From NCBI RefSeq assembly GCF_016862175.1, contig NZ_BOML01000072.1, forward strand, positions 1 through 64,000: DNA of 64,000 bases. The letters run 5' to 3'. The notes beneath the pieces were generated by a model. That model ran no database searches. It was given only the letters and a program-made list of their open reading frames with translations, and was not told the origin of the DNA. Numbering within the stretch: position 1 is the stretch's first letter; each line of letters begins with the position of its first letter. Below are positions 56,006-64,000 of this stretch, piece by piece. Both the position numbers and the translations under genes were made by a program. Source of the DNA: Paractinoplanes durhamensis. Its GTDB lineage: Bacteria > Actinomycetota > Actinomycetes > Mycobacteriales > Micromonosporaceae.

Positions 56006-58278
56006 GGCGCGGGACTGTTCAGGGTCTGCGCCAGGCGGCGCACGAAGCGCTCGCCGCTGCCGGTCAGCGCGCCGCTGGCGAGCAGCGTCTCGGCCGCCTC
56101 CGCGGTCCAGTCGCGGTAGTGCAGGTATTTCTCCCGGGCCGGCTCCCCCGGGCGCGAACGCCACAGCTCGGCCACCGCCAGATGCGCGTACGCCCCGTGC
56201 AGCACCCCCTCGACCGGCCGCGGGTCGGGGCGCCAGCCCACCCGGAACCGGGCCTGGAAACCGGGATCGTAGAGATCCACGTGGTCGGCCAGGGCGCCCA
56301 GCTTCACGTGCTGGAACTCGTGGACCATCAGGACCGCCATCTCCGCCGGGCCCGCGTAGGCCAGGCCGATGGCCGGGTAGGCCTCCCGGGCGGTCGCGGC
56401 CCGGGGCGACCCGTCGGCGCCGGGCTGCAGCGGGGTGATCACTCGCAGGCCGGCGGTGAGTCCGGGCAGGTGGCCGGCCGCCTCGTCGGCGACGATCCGG
56501 TACGCCGCGGTCAACGTGCTGGTCCACCGCCGGTGGGCGGCCTCGTCGAGCCGTGGCAGGACCGGCCACTCGAAGCAGTCGCGGTGCGCGTCCACGTCAT
56601 CGAGCGCCGGCGACCAGGCTCCGGTGTCCGCGTGCCGGACCGGCGACCACGCGGCCGGCTCCAGCGGCCGGCCGGCGATCGACACGGTCCCCGCCTCGCC
56701 GACGGTCAGCGGCAGCAGGCCGGCCGGTCCGGGCACGGCGACCGCGGCGACCGCGGGCAGCCGGACGTAGCCACCGGCCGACACGACCTGCACCGTGGCC
56801 GGCCGGCCGGTCCGGATGGCGGCGGCCGCGGCCAGGTTGCCGAGGAGACGCGGGTCGGCCTGCCGCCGCAGGCAGCGGTCGGCCCACACCCGGACGTACG
56901 GATGCCCGAGGATCTCGCGGACCGTTCGCGGGTCGTCGCCGCTCATCCGTACCAGCGCGGCCCAGGGGTGTTCGTCCCCGACCGGCGCGAACGTGTCGGC
57001 CAGCTCCTCCAGGAGCGCCTCGACCAGCTCGGCCTGCAACTGGTCGAGCAGGTCGACGGTGGCGACGCTGACGTGGCCGGTCGCGATCTCCTCGATCACG
57101 TCGGCCGGGATCGCCGCGGTGGGCGGCTCGCCCGGCGAGGGCGGCATGGACGTCGACTCCATCAGTTCCTTCAGGTCGGCGCAGAACACGGACGGGTTGG
57201 CGAAGCCCGTGCCGGTCCGGTAGCGGTGCGCGAACAGTCCGCCGCCGCACCGCGCCACGACCGGGCAGGATCGGCACTGCGCGCAGAGGGCGTCCAGGCC
57301 GGTCAGCCGGGCGGCGAGACCGGGGTGGCCCAGCGTCTCGTCGACGCTGTGCGTGAAGACGGTGCGCGCGGTGGCGGCCGCGCCGTGGTAGGCGATCTTG
57401 AGGGAGTCCGCCTGCTCCCAGGCTCCGTCCGACTCGACCACCAGCACGTCGACCGGGTCGAGCCCGAGCGCCTCGGTGTGGCTGGGGCCGCCGCGCGCGG
57501 TCGACTCCAGCGAGTCGAGGATCCGGATCGGGACCGGGCGGCCGTCGTCGGTCCAGCGCCGGTGGATCCGGAGAAGCCAGTCGGCGTACGGCGTGGCCGA
57601 CCCGTCCGGCCTCGGCGGCGGGTTGTCCCAGGTCGCGTGGGGCAGCAGGAACTCGATCCGGGGCGGTTCCTCGGCACGGACCGCTTCGTACACGTCGATC
57701 GGGTCGTTGCGCACGTCGATGGTGCAGAGAATGCCGGCGTACGCGGCGCGGAACTCCGGCCGGCGCAGCAGCCGCAGCGCGGCCCGGACCCGGTCGTAGC
57801 TGCTCCCGCCGTTGCGGAACCGCCGGTGCCGGTCGTTGGCCGCCCGGTCGCCGTCCAGCGAGACGCCGACCCCGACCCGCTCCCGGACGAACAGGTCGCA
57901 GATGGCCGGGGTCAGCCCGATCCCGTTGGTCTGCAGGCTGAGCCGCAACGGCACCACGGGGTCGACGATCGACCGGAGGCGTCTGATCACCTGGTCGAGA
58001 CCGTCGAATCCGAGTAGCAGCGGCTCACCGCCGTGCAGCACCACATGCACAGCGTGCAGCCCGTGCGCAACCGCGTGCTCGGCGATCCGCTGCGCGGCGG
58101 CGACCACGGTGGACGACGCCATGATCATCGGCTGGCCGCGCCAGCTCTGGTCGGCGTGCTCGTAGACATAACAGTGGTCGCACGCCAGATCGCACCGGCT
58201 GTGGACCTTCAACACATATTGAGTAAGGCCGGGTTTACCGAGGCCGGACGGAGGGGAGTCCTCGTGGGCCCTCGCCAC
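56002..58278 (-). CDS. fxsB: Radical SAM/SPASM maturase FxsB with C-terminal HExxH domain
   Basis: The 758-residue protein modifies the FxsA peptide. Residues about 15-370 are the radical SAM domain with C-D-L-A-C-D-H-C (4Fe-4S cluster) and a SPASM region (C-A-Q-C-R-S-C-P-V-V-A-R-C). FxsB enzymes form three-residue cyclophanes linking the Phe ring to the Ser beta-carbon of F-x-S. The C-terminal half carries a metal motif, V-H-E-F-Q-H (His653-His657), of the HExxH type now linked to 2-oxoglutarate-dependent peptide beta-hydroxylation. The GTG start lies 3 bp after the fxsA stop without a clear ribosome site, implying coupling. Confidence 0.93.
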   Translation of the reverse strand: MARAHEDSPPSGLGKPGLTQYVLKVHSRCDLACDHCYVYEHADQSWRGQPMIMASSTVVAAAQRIAEHAVAHGLHAVHVVLHGGEPLLLGFDGLDQVIRRLRSIVDPVVPLRLSLQTNGIGLTPAICDLFVRERVGVGVSLDGDRAANDRHRRFRNGGSSYDRVRAALRLLRRPEFRAAYAGILCTIDVRNDPIDVYEAVRAEEPPRIEFLLPHATWDNPPPRPDGSATPYADWLLRIHRRWTDDGRPVPIRILDSLESTARGGPSHTEALGLDPVDVLVVESDGAWEQADSLKIAYHGAAATARTVFTHSVDETLGHPGLAARLTGLDALCAQCRSCPVVARCGGGLFAHRYRTGTGFANPSVFCADLKELMESTSMPPSPGEPPTAAIPADVIEEIATGHVSVATVDLLDQLQAELVEALLEELADTFAPVGDEHPWAALVRMSGDDPRTVREILGHPYVRVWADRCLRRQADPRLLGNLAAAAAIRTGRPATVQVVSAGGYVRLPAVAAVAVPGPAGLLPLTVGEAGTVSIAGRPLEPAAWSPVRHADTGAWSPALDDVDAHRDCFEWPVLPRLDEAAHRRWTSTLTAAYRIVADEAAGHLPGLTAGLRVITPLQPGADGSPRAATAREAYPAIGLAYAGPAEMAVLMVHEFQHVKLGALADHVDLYDPGFQARFRVGWRPDPRPVEGVLHGAYAHLAVAELWRSRPGEPAREKYLHYRDWTAEAAETLLASGALTGSGERFVRRLAQTLNSPAP

Positions 58279-58281
58279 GGT

Positions 58282-58455
58282 CTACAGCGTCGAATTGAAG
58301 GTGGCCACGGCCACCTGGGACAGACGCGACCGGGTCTCGTGGCGCTGAGTCAGCCATCGACGACGATCGGCCTCGAGCCGGCCGAGCGGCCGGGCGGTGA
58401 CCGAAGGGTGGCTCGTGTGGCTGGTCGCCGAGTTTTCCTCGACTCGCTCCACCAT
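58282..58455 (-). CDS. fxsA: FxSxx-COOH RiPP precursor peptide FxsA
   Basis: This 57-residue ORF begins M-V-E-R-V-E-E-N and ends with A-T-F-N-S-T-L, exactly the F-x-S-x-x-COOH signature. GGGGGAG sits upstream of the ATG at 58455. The leader has a conserved-looking basic/helical part (R-R-R-W-L-T-Q-R-H) before the core. A cyclophane across F-N-S is expected. The gene is first in the operon, so its promoter lies in 58456-58590. Confidence 0.92.
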   Translation of the reverse strand: MVERVEENSATSHTSHPSVTARPLGRLEADRRRWLTQRHETRSRLSQVAVATFNSTL

Positions 58456-58594
58456 GAAATCTCCCCCAAGAACGGCGATGTGATCACAAACCCGGCGAGG
58501 CGCCGGCGAGGAATCAGCATACTGAATACGCTGCGCCAAGTCACCGTTGCTCTGCGCAAGTATTCCGGTCGGGGTGACGCCCGCTGACCATGGT

Positions 58595-58629
58595 GGAACG
58601 CCCGGGACCGCGAAGGTCCCGGGCGTTCC
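58595..58629 (-). terminator. Hairpin terminator of the GH87-like gene
   Basis: A perfect 15-bp stem (58595-58609 with 58615-58629) and a 5-base loop lies just past the GH87-like stop codon. It separates that gene from the Fxs operon. Confidence 0.82.
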
Positions 58630-58640
58630 GTTCGCGCCGG

Positions 58641-61418
58641 TCAGACGTTCCAGACCTGGAGGGCGGAGAACTGGCCGGCCGGCCAGCCCGAGTTGGCGGT
58701 GACGTTCACCCGGAGGTAACGCTGGGTGGTCGCGGTAAAGGTGATCGCCACCGTGTTGCTCGCCGTCGGGGCAAAGCTGTAGGTGGCCGAGTCCTTCACC
58801 GTCGTCCAGGTCGAACCGTCGGTGCTGCCCTGGATCGACAGGGTCTCGGTGCGGGCGCCCCAGCCGGCCGGGAGCTGCAGGACCACCCGGCTCGCCGACT
58901 GGGCCGCGCCGAGGTCGACCTGGACCCACTGCGGGAAGGCGTTGTTCGGGCTCTCCCAGTAGGTGTTCTGGTCGGCGTCGGTCACGTTGCCGGAACCGTA
59001 GACGTCGTTGTGGCCCGACTCCGCCGTCGGCTTGCCGGCCGCCAGGTTGGTGCTCGTCGTGCCGGCGCCGGTGCCGGTCAGGGCGGTCGCGGTGCTCACG
59101 CCGCCGCCGGTGACCGTCAGGGTGCCGGACCGCGTGCCGGACGCGGTCGGGCGGAACGTCACGGTGACCGTGCAGGAGGCGCCGGCGGCGAGGGACGTGC
59201 CGCAGGTGTTCGACTGGGCGTAGTCGCCGGTGACCGCGGCGGCCGGCGACGTGGCGGCGGCGGTGCCGCTGTTGGTCACCGTCACCGCCTGGCCGGTGCT
59301 GGTGGTGTTCAGCGCCTGGGTGCCGAAGGTGAGCGACGACGGGTTCGCGGTCAGGGCGGGCGCCGGGGTGGTGGTCGAGCCCATGCCGGTGCCGGACAGC
59401 GCGATCGTGGTGGTGATGCCGGACGCGGTGACCGTCAGGGTGCCGGTCCGCGAACCGGCCACCGTCGGTGCGAAGCGCACGCTCACCGTGCAGGAGGCGC
59501 CGGCCGCCAGCGAGGTACCGCAGGTGTTGGTCTGGGCGAAGTCGCCGGTGGTGGCGATGCCGGCGACCGGGGCGGCGGCCGAACCCGAGTTGGTCACGGT
59601 GACCGTCTGGGCGGCGCTGGTCGTGCCGGTGGCGACCGTGCCGAAGCCGAGCGCCGACGGGCTGATCGAGATCAGCGAGCCGTTGTCCGGCAGGTAGGGC
59701 GGGAACGCCGGGTTGGTCACCTGGGTGCAGGCGGACGAGCCGAAGATGCCGGAGTTGCCGCCGCCGTCGGTCAGCGTGAAGCCGACGCCGCAGTTGTACT
59801 GGGCGGCCGGGCCGAGCGTCCCGGTGGCGGTGCTGTCGGAGATCGTCGCCGAGCCGCCGACCTGCTCCTGCACGACGTACGAACCGGTGTTCTGGATCGT
59901 CGCGTTGTTGATTTTGACGTTGGTGATCTGCGAGCCGGACACGAACTGGATCGCCTCGAACGGGCTCTGCTGGATGAGGATGTTGTCGACGTTGGTGAGC
60001 CCGGTCATCGCGCCGTCGCGGGCGTCGAACCAGAGCGCACCCACGCCGAACTGCCAGTTCGGGTCGAGGCCGCCGGACCGGATGATGGTGTTGCGCAGGA
60101 CGTCGGTGCGGCCGAGCGTGGTGGACGCGAAGCGCTGCGCGACGTGGATGCCGCCACCCTGGGTGAGGCCGGAGTCGATCACCCGGTTGTCGGTGACGAA
60201 GTTGTCGTGACCGCCGTAGATCGCGATGCCGTTGGCGAGGATCGGATACTGCACGGTGTTGTGGTCGAACGAGTCGTTCGCGTCGGCCACCGACTCGGCC
60301 CAGGTCGCCAGGCCGTCGTCACCGGTGTTGCGGATGTCCGAGTTGGTGACCTTGGAGTTGGTCACGCCCTTGTGGAAGTTGACGCCGTCGGCGGTGACGT
60401 TGCGGATCCGCATCCCGGCGAAGACCAGGTTGTCCATCGGCCCGTCCATCCACGCGCCGACCTTGAGGTGCTCGATCCAGAGCCGGTCGACGGTGGAGTT
60501 GCTCATCGCGCCGCCGACCGCGTTGACCTGTGCCGAGTCGTTGCGCTCCTGCACATCACCGAAGATCGCAAAATCAGCGAGGTGTACGCCGGTGCTGGCG
60601 TTGGGTGCGTCGTTGCCGTAGAAGCCGGGGGCCGCGCCGACGACCGTCGAGTACCACATGCCGGCGCCCTTGATCGTCACGTTGTTGACCGCGACGTGCC
60701 CGGGGATCTTGAAGGTGCCGGCCGGGATCCACACCGTGCCGCCGGCGCCGGCCGACTGGATGGCCGAGTTGAACGCGGCGGTGGCGTCGGCCGCGCCGGT
60801 CGCGTCGGCGCCCTTCGAGGTCACCGAGACCGAGCCGGCCGGCTGCCCGAGGGCGCCCGCCACGGTCTCGAAGTCGGCGAGGTCGATGGTGGTGGCCGAG
60901 GTGGCGGTCAGCCGGAACTTGGTGCCGGCCGGGTAGCTCGACGGCAGCAGCCGGTGCGCCTCGTCGTAGAAGTGGTGCGGGTTGCTGCCGGGCTGGTTGG
61001 TGAACGGGTAGCTGCCGTAGAACCAGCTGTACGCGTTGGTCAGCGTGAAGGCCGTCGACGCGGTCCCGTCGATCGAGAAGTTGAGCGGCGTCGTGTAGAC
61101 CGAGCCGCCGCTGGAGTCGGGGATGCTGTAGCGGAAGACGATCGAGTTGGTCGCCACCGGGGTGGTGAACTCGACGTACTGCCCGGCGGCCAGGGTCACC
61201 GCTTTGCGGTAGGACGCCTCGGCGGCGAGCGTGTTGTAGGCGGCGGACGGGCCGATCACCGTGCCGTTGGTGGTCGAGCTCTCGGCCTGCACCTCCACGT
61301 AGGGCAGGGTGGCGCCGCTGCCACCGGTGGCGGCGGCCTGCGCCGGGGCCGCGTAGAAGAGCGTCGTGCCGAGCAGGGCCGCGCCGATGAGAGCGGCGCC
61401 GAGCCTTCTTCTGGACAT
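58641..61418 (-). CDS. Secreted GH87-like alpha-1,3-glucanase (mycodextranase type)
   Basis: The 925-residue protein has a signal peptide (ending A-Q-A), a CBM35-like domain (about 38-185, with Y-S-W-F-Y-G-S-Y-P-F-T-N and P-H-H-F-Y-D-E), a right-handed beta-helix (about 190-590) with acidic motifs N-T-G-D-D-G-L-A-T-W-A-E-S and I-A-I-Y-G-G-H-D-N, two choice-of-anchor-D/ASH-like repeats each with N-T-C-G-T-S-L-A-A-G-A-S-C, and a C-terminal discoidin/CBM32 domain. It probably hydrolyses alpha-1,3-glucan of fungal walls or dental-type glucans. Family GH87 is assigned by overall pattern; catalytic Asp residues were not proved. Confidence 0.82.
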   Translation of the reverse strand: MSRRRLGAALIGAALLGTTLFYAAPAQAAATGGSGATLPYVEVQAESSTTNGTVIGPSAAYNTLAAEASYRKAVTLAAGQYVEFTTPVATNSIVFRYSIPDSSGGSVYTTPLNFSIDGTASTAFTLTNAYSWFYGSYPFTNQPGSNPHHFYDEAHRLLPSSYPAGTKFRLTATSATTIDLADFETVAGALGQPAGSVSVTSKGADATGAADATAAFNSAIQSAGAGGTVWIPAGTFKIPGHVAVNNVTIKGAGMWYSTVVGAAPGFYGNDAPNASTGVHLADFAIFGDVQERNDSAQVNAVGGAMSNSTVDRLWIEHLKVGAWMDGPMDNLVFAGMRIRNVTADGVNFHKGVTNSKVTNSDIRNTGDDGLATWAESVADANDSFDHNTVQYPILANGIAIYGGHDNFVTDNRVIDSGLTQGGGIHVAQRFASTTLGRTDVLRNTIIRSGGLDPNWQFGVGALWFDARDGAMTGLTNVDNILIQQSPFEAIQFVSGSQITNVKINNATIQNTGSYVVQEQVGGSATISDSTATGTLGPAAQYNCGVGFTLTDGGGNSGIFGSSACTQVTNPAFPPYLPDNGSLISISPSALGFGTVATGTTSAAQTVTVTNSGSAAAPVAGIATTGDFAQTNTCGTSLAAGASCTVSVRFAPTVAGSRTGTLTVTASGITTTIALSGTGMGSTTTPAPALTANPSSLTFGTQALNTTSTGQAVTVTNSGTAAATSPAAAVTGDYAQSNTCGTSLAAGASCTVTVTFRPTASGTRSGTLTVTGGGVSTATALTGTGAGTTSTNLAAGKPTAESGHNDVYGSGNVTDADQNTYWESPNNAFPQWVQVDLGAAQSASRVVLQLPAGWGARTETLSIQGSTDGSTWTTVKDSATYSFAPTASNTVAITFTATTQRYLRVNVTANSGWPAGQFSALQVWNV

Positions 61419-61504
61419 GGGGATGCTCGCTTTCGGACGTGGCGACCGGGGAACGCCGCCGCATCAGGGGGATACCGGGCAACGTAACGTCCACGACACA
61501 CAAG

Positions 61505-61516
61505 CGCAATATTGCG
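61505..61516. promoter_or_regulatory. 12-bp perfect palindrome upstream of the GH87-like gene
   Basis: CGCAATATTGCG lies about 90 bp upstream of the start in an AT-rich patch. It could be a repressor site; no cognate regulator is evident. Confidence 0.35.
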
Positions 61517-61611
61517 ACAGAACTTTGCAAGACTCGGAGCGAAGTAGGGAAAAGACAGTGGACGTCGGCGATGAAGAGCGCCGACGTCCACATGGGCAGC
61601 AGTAAGGCGGG

Positions 61612-61953
61612 TCAGAGGGTCGTGTAGAACTCCGAGTCGTCCTCGGGGTGGAACTCGTGACCCCACGCGACCGGGGGTTCGATCTCCTCCCCCGGCCAGT
61701 GCGCGACCTCGACGCCGTCCTCGAGGTCACCCAGCATGTCGAGGGTGTCTACGCCGACCAGCGCGGTGCGGAACAGGGCACCTTCGGCATTGCGGTAGGT
61801 ACGTTCCTGCTCGCGCCCGATCTCGACGGCGCGGACCCGGGCGGCCTCATGGTCGGCCGCCCGGAGAAGGTATACCGACGTCCGGTACCGGAAGAACGTC
61901 GTGTCGTCGGTGTACTCCGCGAAACGCATGCTGGTGCTGAACCACACGGTCAC
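61612..61953 (-). CDS. DUF4288 protein, probable immunity protein
   Basis: The 113-residue protein has the DUF4288 pattern: W-F-S-T-S-M-R-F-A-E-Y, a repeated central S-V-Y-L-L-R-A-A-D-H-E-A-A-R-V-R-A-V-E-I-G and R-T-Y-R-N-A-E-G, then F-R-T-A-L-V-G-V-D-T-L-D-M-L. It is highly acidic at its C-terminus. The GTG follows the toxin stop directly (TGA-GTG), the classic placement of immunity genes. Function is inferred from position. Confidence 0.75.
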   Translation of the reverse strand: MTVWFSTSMRFAEYTDDTTFFRYRTSVYLLRAADHEAARVRAVEIGREQERTYRNAEGALFRTALVGVDTLDMLGDLEDGVEVAHWPGEEIEPPVAWGHEFHPEDDSEFYTTL

Positions 61954-64000
61954 TCAACAGATCTTTCCGCGATAGTTGCTGTTGATGGCGAACCGGCCGT
62001 CGACGAGCATCTTGCGCGCCTGCGAGTCATGGCTCGACTTGGCCGTCTTGAGGGCGTCCCCGACGGTCATCTCCATGTAGTCCTTGCCGATCACGCTGCG
62101 GACGCCGCCCTTACGGTATTTCGCGATGAAGTCGGTGACCTTCATGCCCCGATTGGCGACGGCCGGGTCGGTCGGCGACAGGTTGACCTGCCGGGCGAAC
62201 CGCTTATCGGCCGCGGACGGTCCGGTGTCCTCGTCGCCCTCGTTGTGCACGAGCACCGGCGTCGCTCCGGCCAGCACATAGTACGTGTGCACCCCGTCGA
62301 CCGTGAGGTTGTACATGTCGCGTACACCGATCAGCGGAACGACGGCCGCGACGGACACCTCGGCCCCGTCGGTGGCCAGCCGATCGCCCGGGACCAGGTC
62401 GATGACCTCGACCCAGTCGTCGCGGGTGCGGTCGAAGAACAGGTGCGAAGCGGTGGTGTGGATGGTGGTGCGCCGGCCGTCCGCGTCCGTGACTATGAGG
62501 TCGGCCAGGTCCTCGTCGTGGTTGATCAGCTGGGCGGTCACCGTCCGGTCCGAGGTGATCCCGGTTTCCGGGTCGGTCGTCCGCACGACGTCGCCGGGCA
62601 CCACGTCACCGATCGGCTTGGTGCTGCCGTCGGACATCAGCACCAGAGTGGTGGGCACGAAGCTGCTGCAGGTGAGCTTTCTAGGTTTGGAGGCGTTCGC
62701 GGCCGCCGCGGCCGCTTCCGCCTCGGCGGCTTCGTCCGCTTCGGCCTTGAGGATGCGGGTCTCCAGGGCCACCGCCGGCGCCTCGAACTCCTCGCCGCCG
62801 AAGAGCAGCAGCACGTCGACACCGACATCGAAGACCGTGGTGAGGACCATCAGGCCGGCCCACAGGCCGGACTTGAGGCAGTGGTAGTCGGCGTCCTCGA
62901 CGCAGTACTTGCCGCAGTTGGCGTGGCAGCCGCCGGTCGGCACCACCTGGTCGTCCGGCATGCTGTAGGCGCAGGAGCCGCGGCCGCAGTACTTCTGCGG
63001 CGTCTTGCTGTGCTTGGTGCAGGCGCCGCGGCCGCAGGTGACGGTGTAGCCGAGGTCGGTTCCGCCGCTGCCGCCGTCGCTGCCCTCCCGGCTGTGGCCC
63101 TTGCCGCCTCCGCCGTTGCCGCGCTCGCTGGCCGGCACGACGTCCGGGCCGACGTAGCCGCCGCACATACCTCCGTTGCCGGGGGCACAGCCGGGCCGGT
63201 CGCCGTCGACCCGGAGACCGGTCGGGTCGGAGGTCGCCACCGGGTTGTCGCCCGCGTAGGTGTAGCCGCCGAGCTGGTTGGGGTCGGCCGTCTCGAGGAC
63301 CGGGTCGGCGCTGATGAACCGCCCCAGCACCGGGTCGTACTTGCGGGCCCCGAGATCGGTGTAGCCGGTCGACGCCTCCACCGGCTTGCCCAGGTATCCG
63401 TGGGTCAGGTCGGGCCAGGCGGTGGTGGCCACCGTTCCCCGGTCCTCGCCGTACGGCTTGTACTGCTTGCGGGACACCTCATGGGTGGTGACGTCCATCG
63501 CCATCGTGCCGGTGCCGAGCGGGTCGGTGAACAGGTAGCTCGTTCCGCCGCCGGGCAGCGACGACCGGACCGCCACGCCGAGACCGCCGTGGGTGTAGGT
63601 GCGGACCGCGCCGAGGGTCGCCGCCGGGTTGACCGCGGTGTTGATCACCACTTCGGTGTCGCCGGCGAACAGAGTGGTGCGGCCCGGGTCGCGGCGGATC
63701 AGCTGATTGCCGTCCGCGTCGTACAGGTAGGCGGTGGTATCGGTGCCGGCGGCGACCTCGGCCAGCCGGCCCTCGTCGTCCCACTTCAGCGCCTGTCCCG
63801 CCGCCTTGGTCGGGGTGCGGGTGAGCAGGTTGCCGTCGACGTCGTAGACCAGGCTGGTCGGGTCGGCACCGCCCTTGGTCGCCGTCAGCGTGTGCGGCTG
63901 GCTGCCGGTCCGGTTGCAGCCGGTCGTGCAGCCGTTGGTGTAAGTGGTGGTGACGTCGGTGCCGCCGTTGGTGGCGTGGTCCACCGTCTCGGTGCGGTCA
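61954..64000 (-). CDS. RHS-repeat polymorphic toxin with Hint domain (5' end beyond the window)
   Basis: The visible 680-odd residues are the C-terminal part of a large secreted protein. They show YD/RHS repeats (Y-L-Y-D-A-D-G-N-Q-L-I), the core end R-K-Y-D-P-V-L-G-R-F-I-S-A-D-P and S-D-P-T-G-L, a Gly/Cys-rich linker, a hydrophobic stretch, and a Hint domain (about 62245-62675) with N-terminal Cys in L-T-C-S-S-F, T-A-S-H-L-F-F and terminal V-L-V-H-N. The last about 95 residues (61954-62240) form an unassigned toxin domain rich in Lys/Arg. The frame is open to base 64000. Hint cleavage would free the toxin. Confidence 0.9.
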   Translation of the reverse strand, partial: DRTETVDHATNGGTDVTTTYTNGCTTGCNRTGSQPHTLTATKGGADPTSLVYDVDGNLLTRTPTKAAGQALKWDDEGRLAEVAAGTDTTAYLYDADGNQLIRRDPGRTTLFAGDTEVVINTAVNPAATLGAVRTYTHGGLGVAVRSSLPGGGTSYLFTDPLGTGTMAMDVTTHEVSRKQYKPYGEDRGTVATTAWPDLTHGYLGKPVEASTGYTDLGARKYDPVLGRFISADPVLETADPNQLGGYTYAGDNPVATSDPTGLRVDGDRPGCAPGNGGMCGGYVGPDVVPASERGNGGGGKGHSREGSDGGSGGTDLGYTVTCGRGACTKHSKTPQKYCGRGSCAYSMPDDQVVPTGGCHANCGKYCVEDADYHCLKSGLWAGLMVLTTVFDVGVDVLLLFGGEEFEAPAVALETRILKAEADEAAEAEAAAAAANASKPRKLTCSSFVPTTLVLMSDGSTKPIGDVVPGDVVRTTDPETGITSDRTVTAQLINHDEDLADLIVTDADGRRTTIHTTASHLFFDRTRDDWVEVIDLVPGDRLATDGAEVSVAAVVPLIGVRDMYNLTVDGVHTYYVLAGATPVLVHNEGDEDTGPSAADKRFARQVNLSPTDPAVANRGMKVTDFIAKYRKGGVRSVIGKDYMEMTVGDALKTAKSSHDSQARKMLVDGRFAINSNYRGKIC

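Noticed and set aside
58282..58929. A 215-codon frame containing the FxsA sequence
   Set aside because: Its upstream part runs through the GH87-like gene end and the terminator; a ribosome site and the ATG at 58455 define the real start.

Overview
The window is about 70% GC, with NNC/NNG codon use and GTG starts. It carries secreted plant-polymer hydrolases with CBM13/CBM2 modules, TetR, GntR and ROK regulators, a chemoreceptor and an FxSxx-COOH RiPP locus. This fits a filamentous, probably zoospore-forming actinomycete such as Actinoplanes or another Micromonosporaceae; the genus is an inference. No rRNA, tRNA, CRISPR array, transposase or phage gene was recognised.

Layout. 1-4.6 kb: the tail of an upstream gene, a trypsin-like protease, a TetR regulator, a SUMF1-domain protein and an MMPL transporter. 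4.7-8.6 kb: an L-arabinose operon (araB-araD-araA) behind a promoter with two mirror-image operators. 8.7-10.2 kb: a TetR regulator divergent from an SDR. 10.2-15.1 kb: a giant secreted nuclease/5'-nucleotidase with a PHO-box-like site upstream. 15.2-21.6 kb: a PTS-type dihydroxyacetone kinase (dhaK-dhaL-dhaM, with DhaM carrying its own HPr and complete EI), a chemoreceptor and a YjdF-like membrane protein. 21.6-24.2 kb: type I methylation genes hsdM-hsdS without hsdR. 24.2-25.0 kb: non-coding, repeat-bearing. 25.0-38.2 kb: a carbohydrate island with a leftward arm (two DUF6807 proteins, a GH43 and a ROK repressor) and a rightward arm (sugar ABC importer, GH3 enzyme, pectin methylesterase, pectate lyase). 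38.2-42.2 kb: a lipoprotein, an SMP-30/gluconolactonase-like enzyme, a repeat-rich gap and a GH6 cellulase with a CebR-like box. 42.3-45.1 kb: flavodoxin, two tiny overlapping ORFs, a universal stress protein and a convergent NDH-2. 45.2-49.1 kb: an oxidative L-fucose operon with its own GntR regulator. 49.3-50.2 kb: an alpha/beta hydrolase.

50.3-58.5 kb is the most distinctive region. It is a leftward FxSxx-COOH system: a 57-residue precursor ending F-N-S-T-L, a radical SAM/SPASM protein fused to a C-terminal HExxH region, two TIR-like proteins and a 1299-residue ParA/NB-ARC/TPR protein, all but the precursor joined by 4-bp overlaps. 58.6-64 kb: a GH87-like alpha-1,3-glucanase, then an RHS/Hint polymorphic toxin running off the window end, followed by a DUF4288 protein as likely immunity gene.

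Together the genes suggest a saprophyte that attacks pectin, arabinoxylan, cellulose and alpha-1,3-glucan, imports the sugars under substrate-specific repressors, and also carries contact-toxin and RiPP systems.
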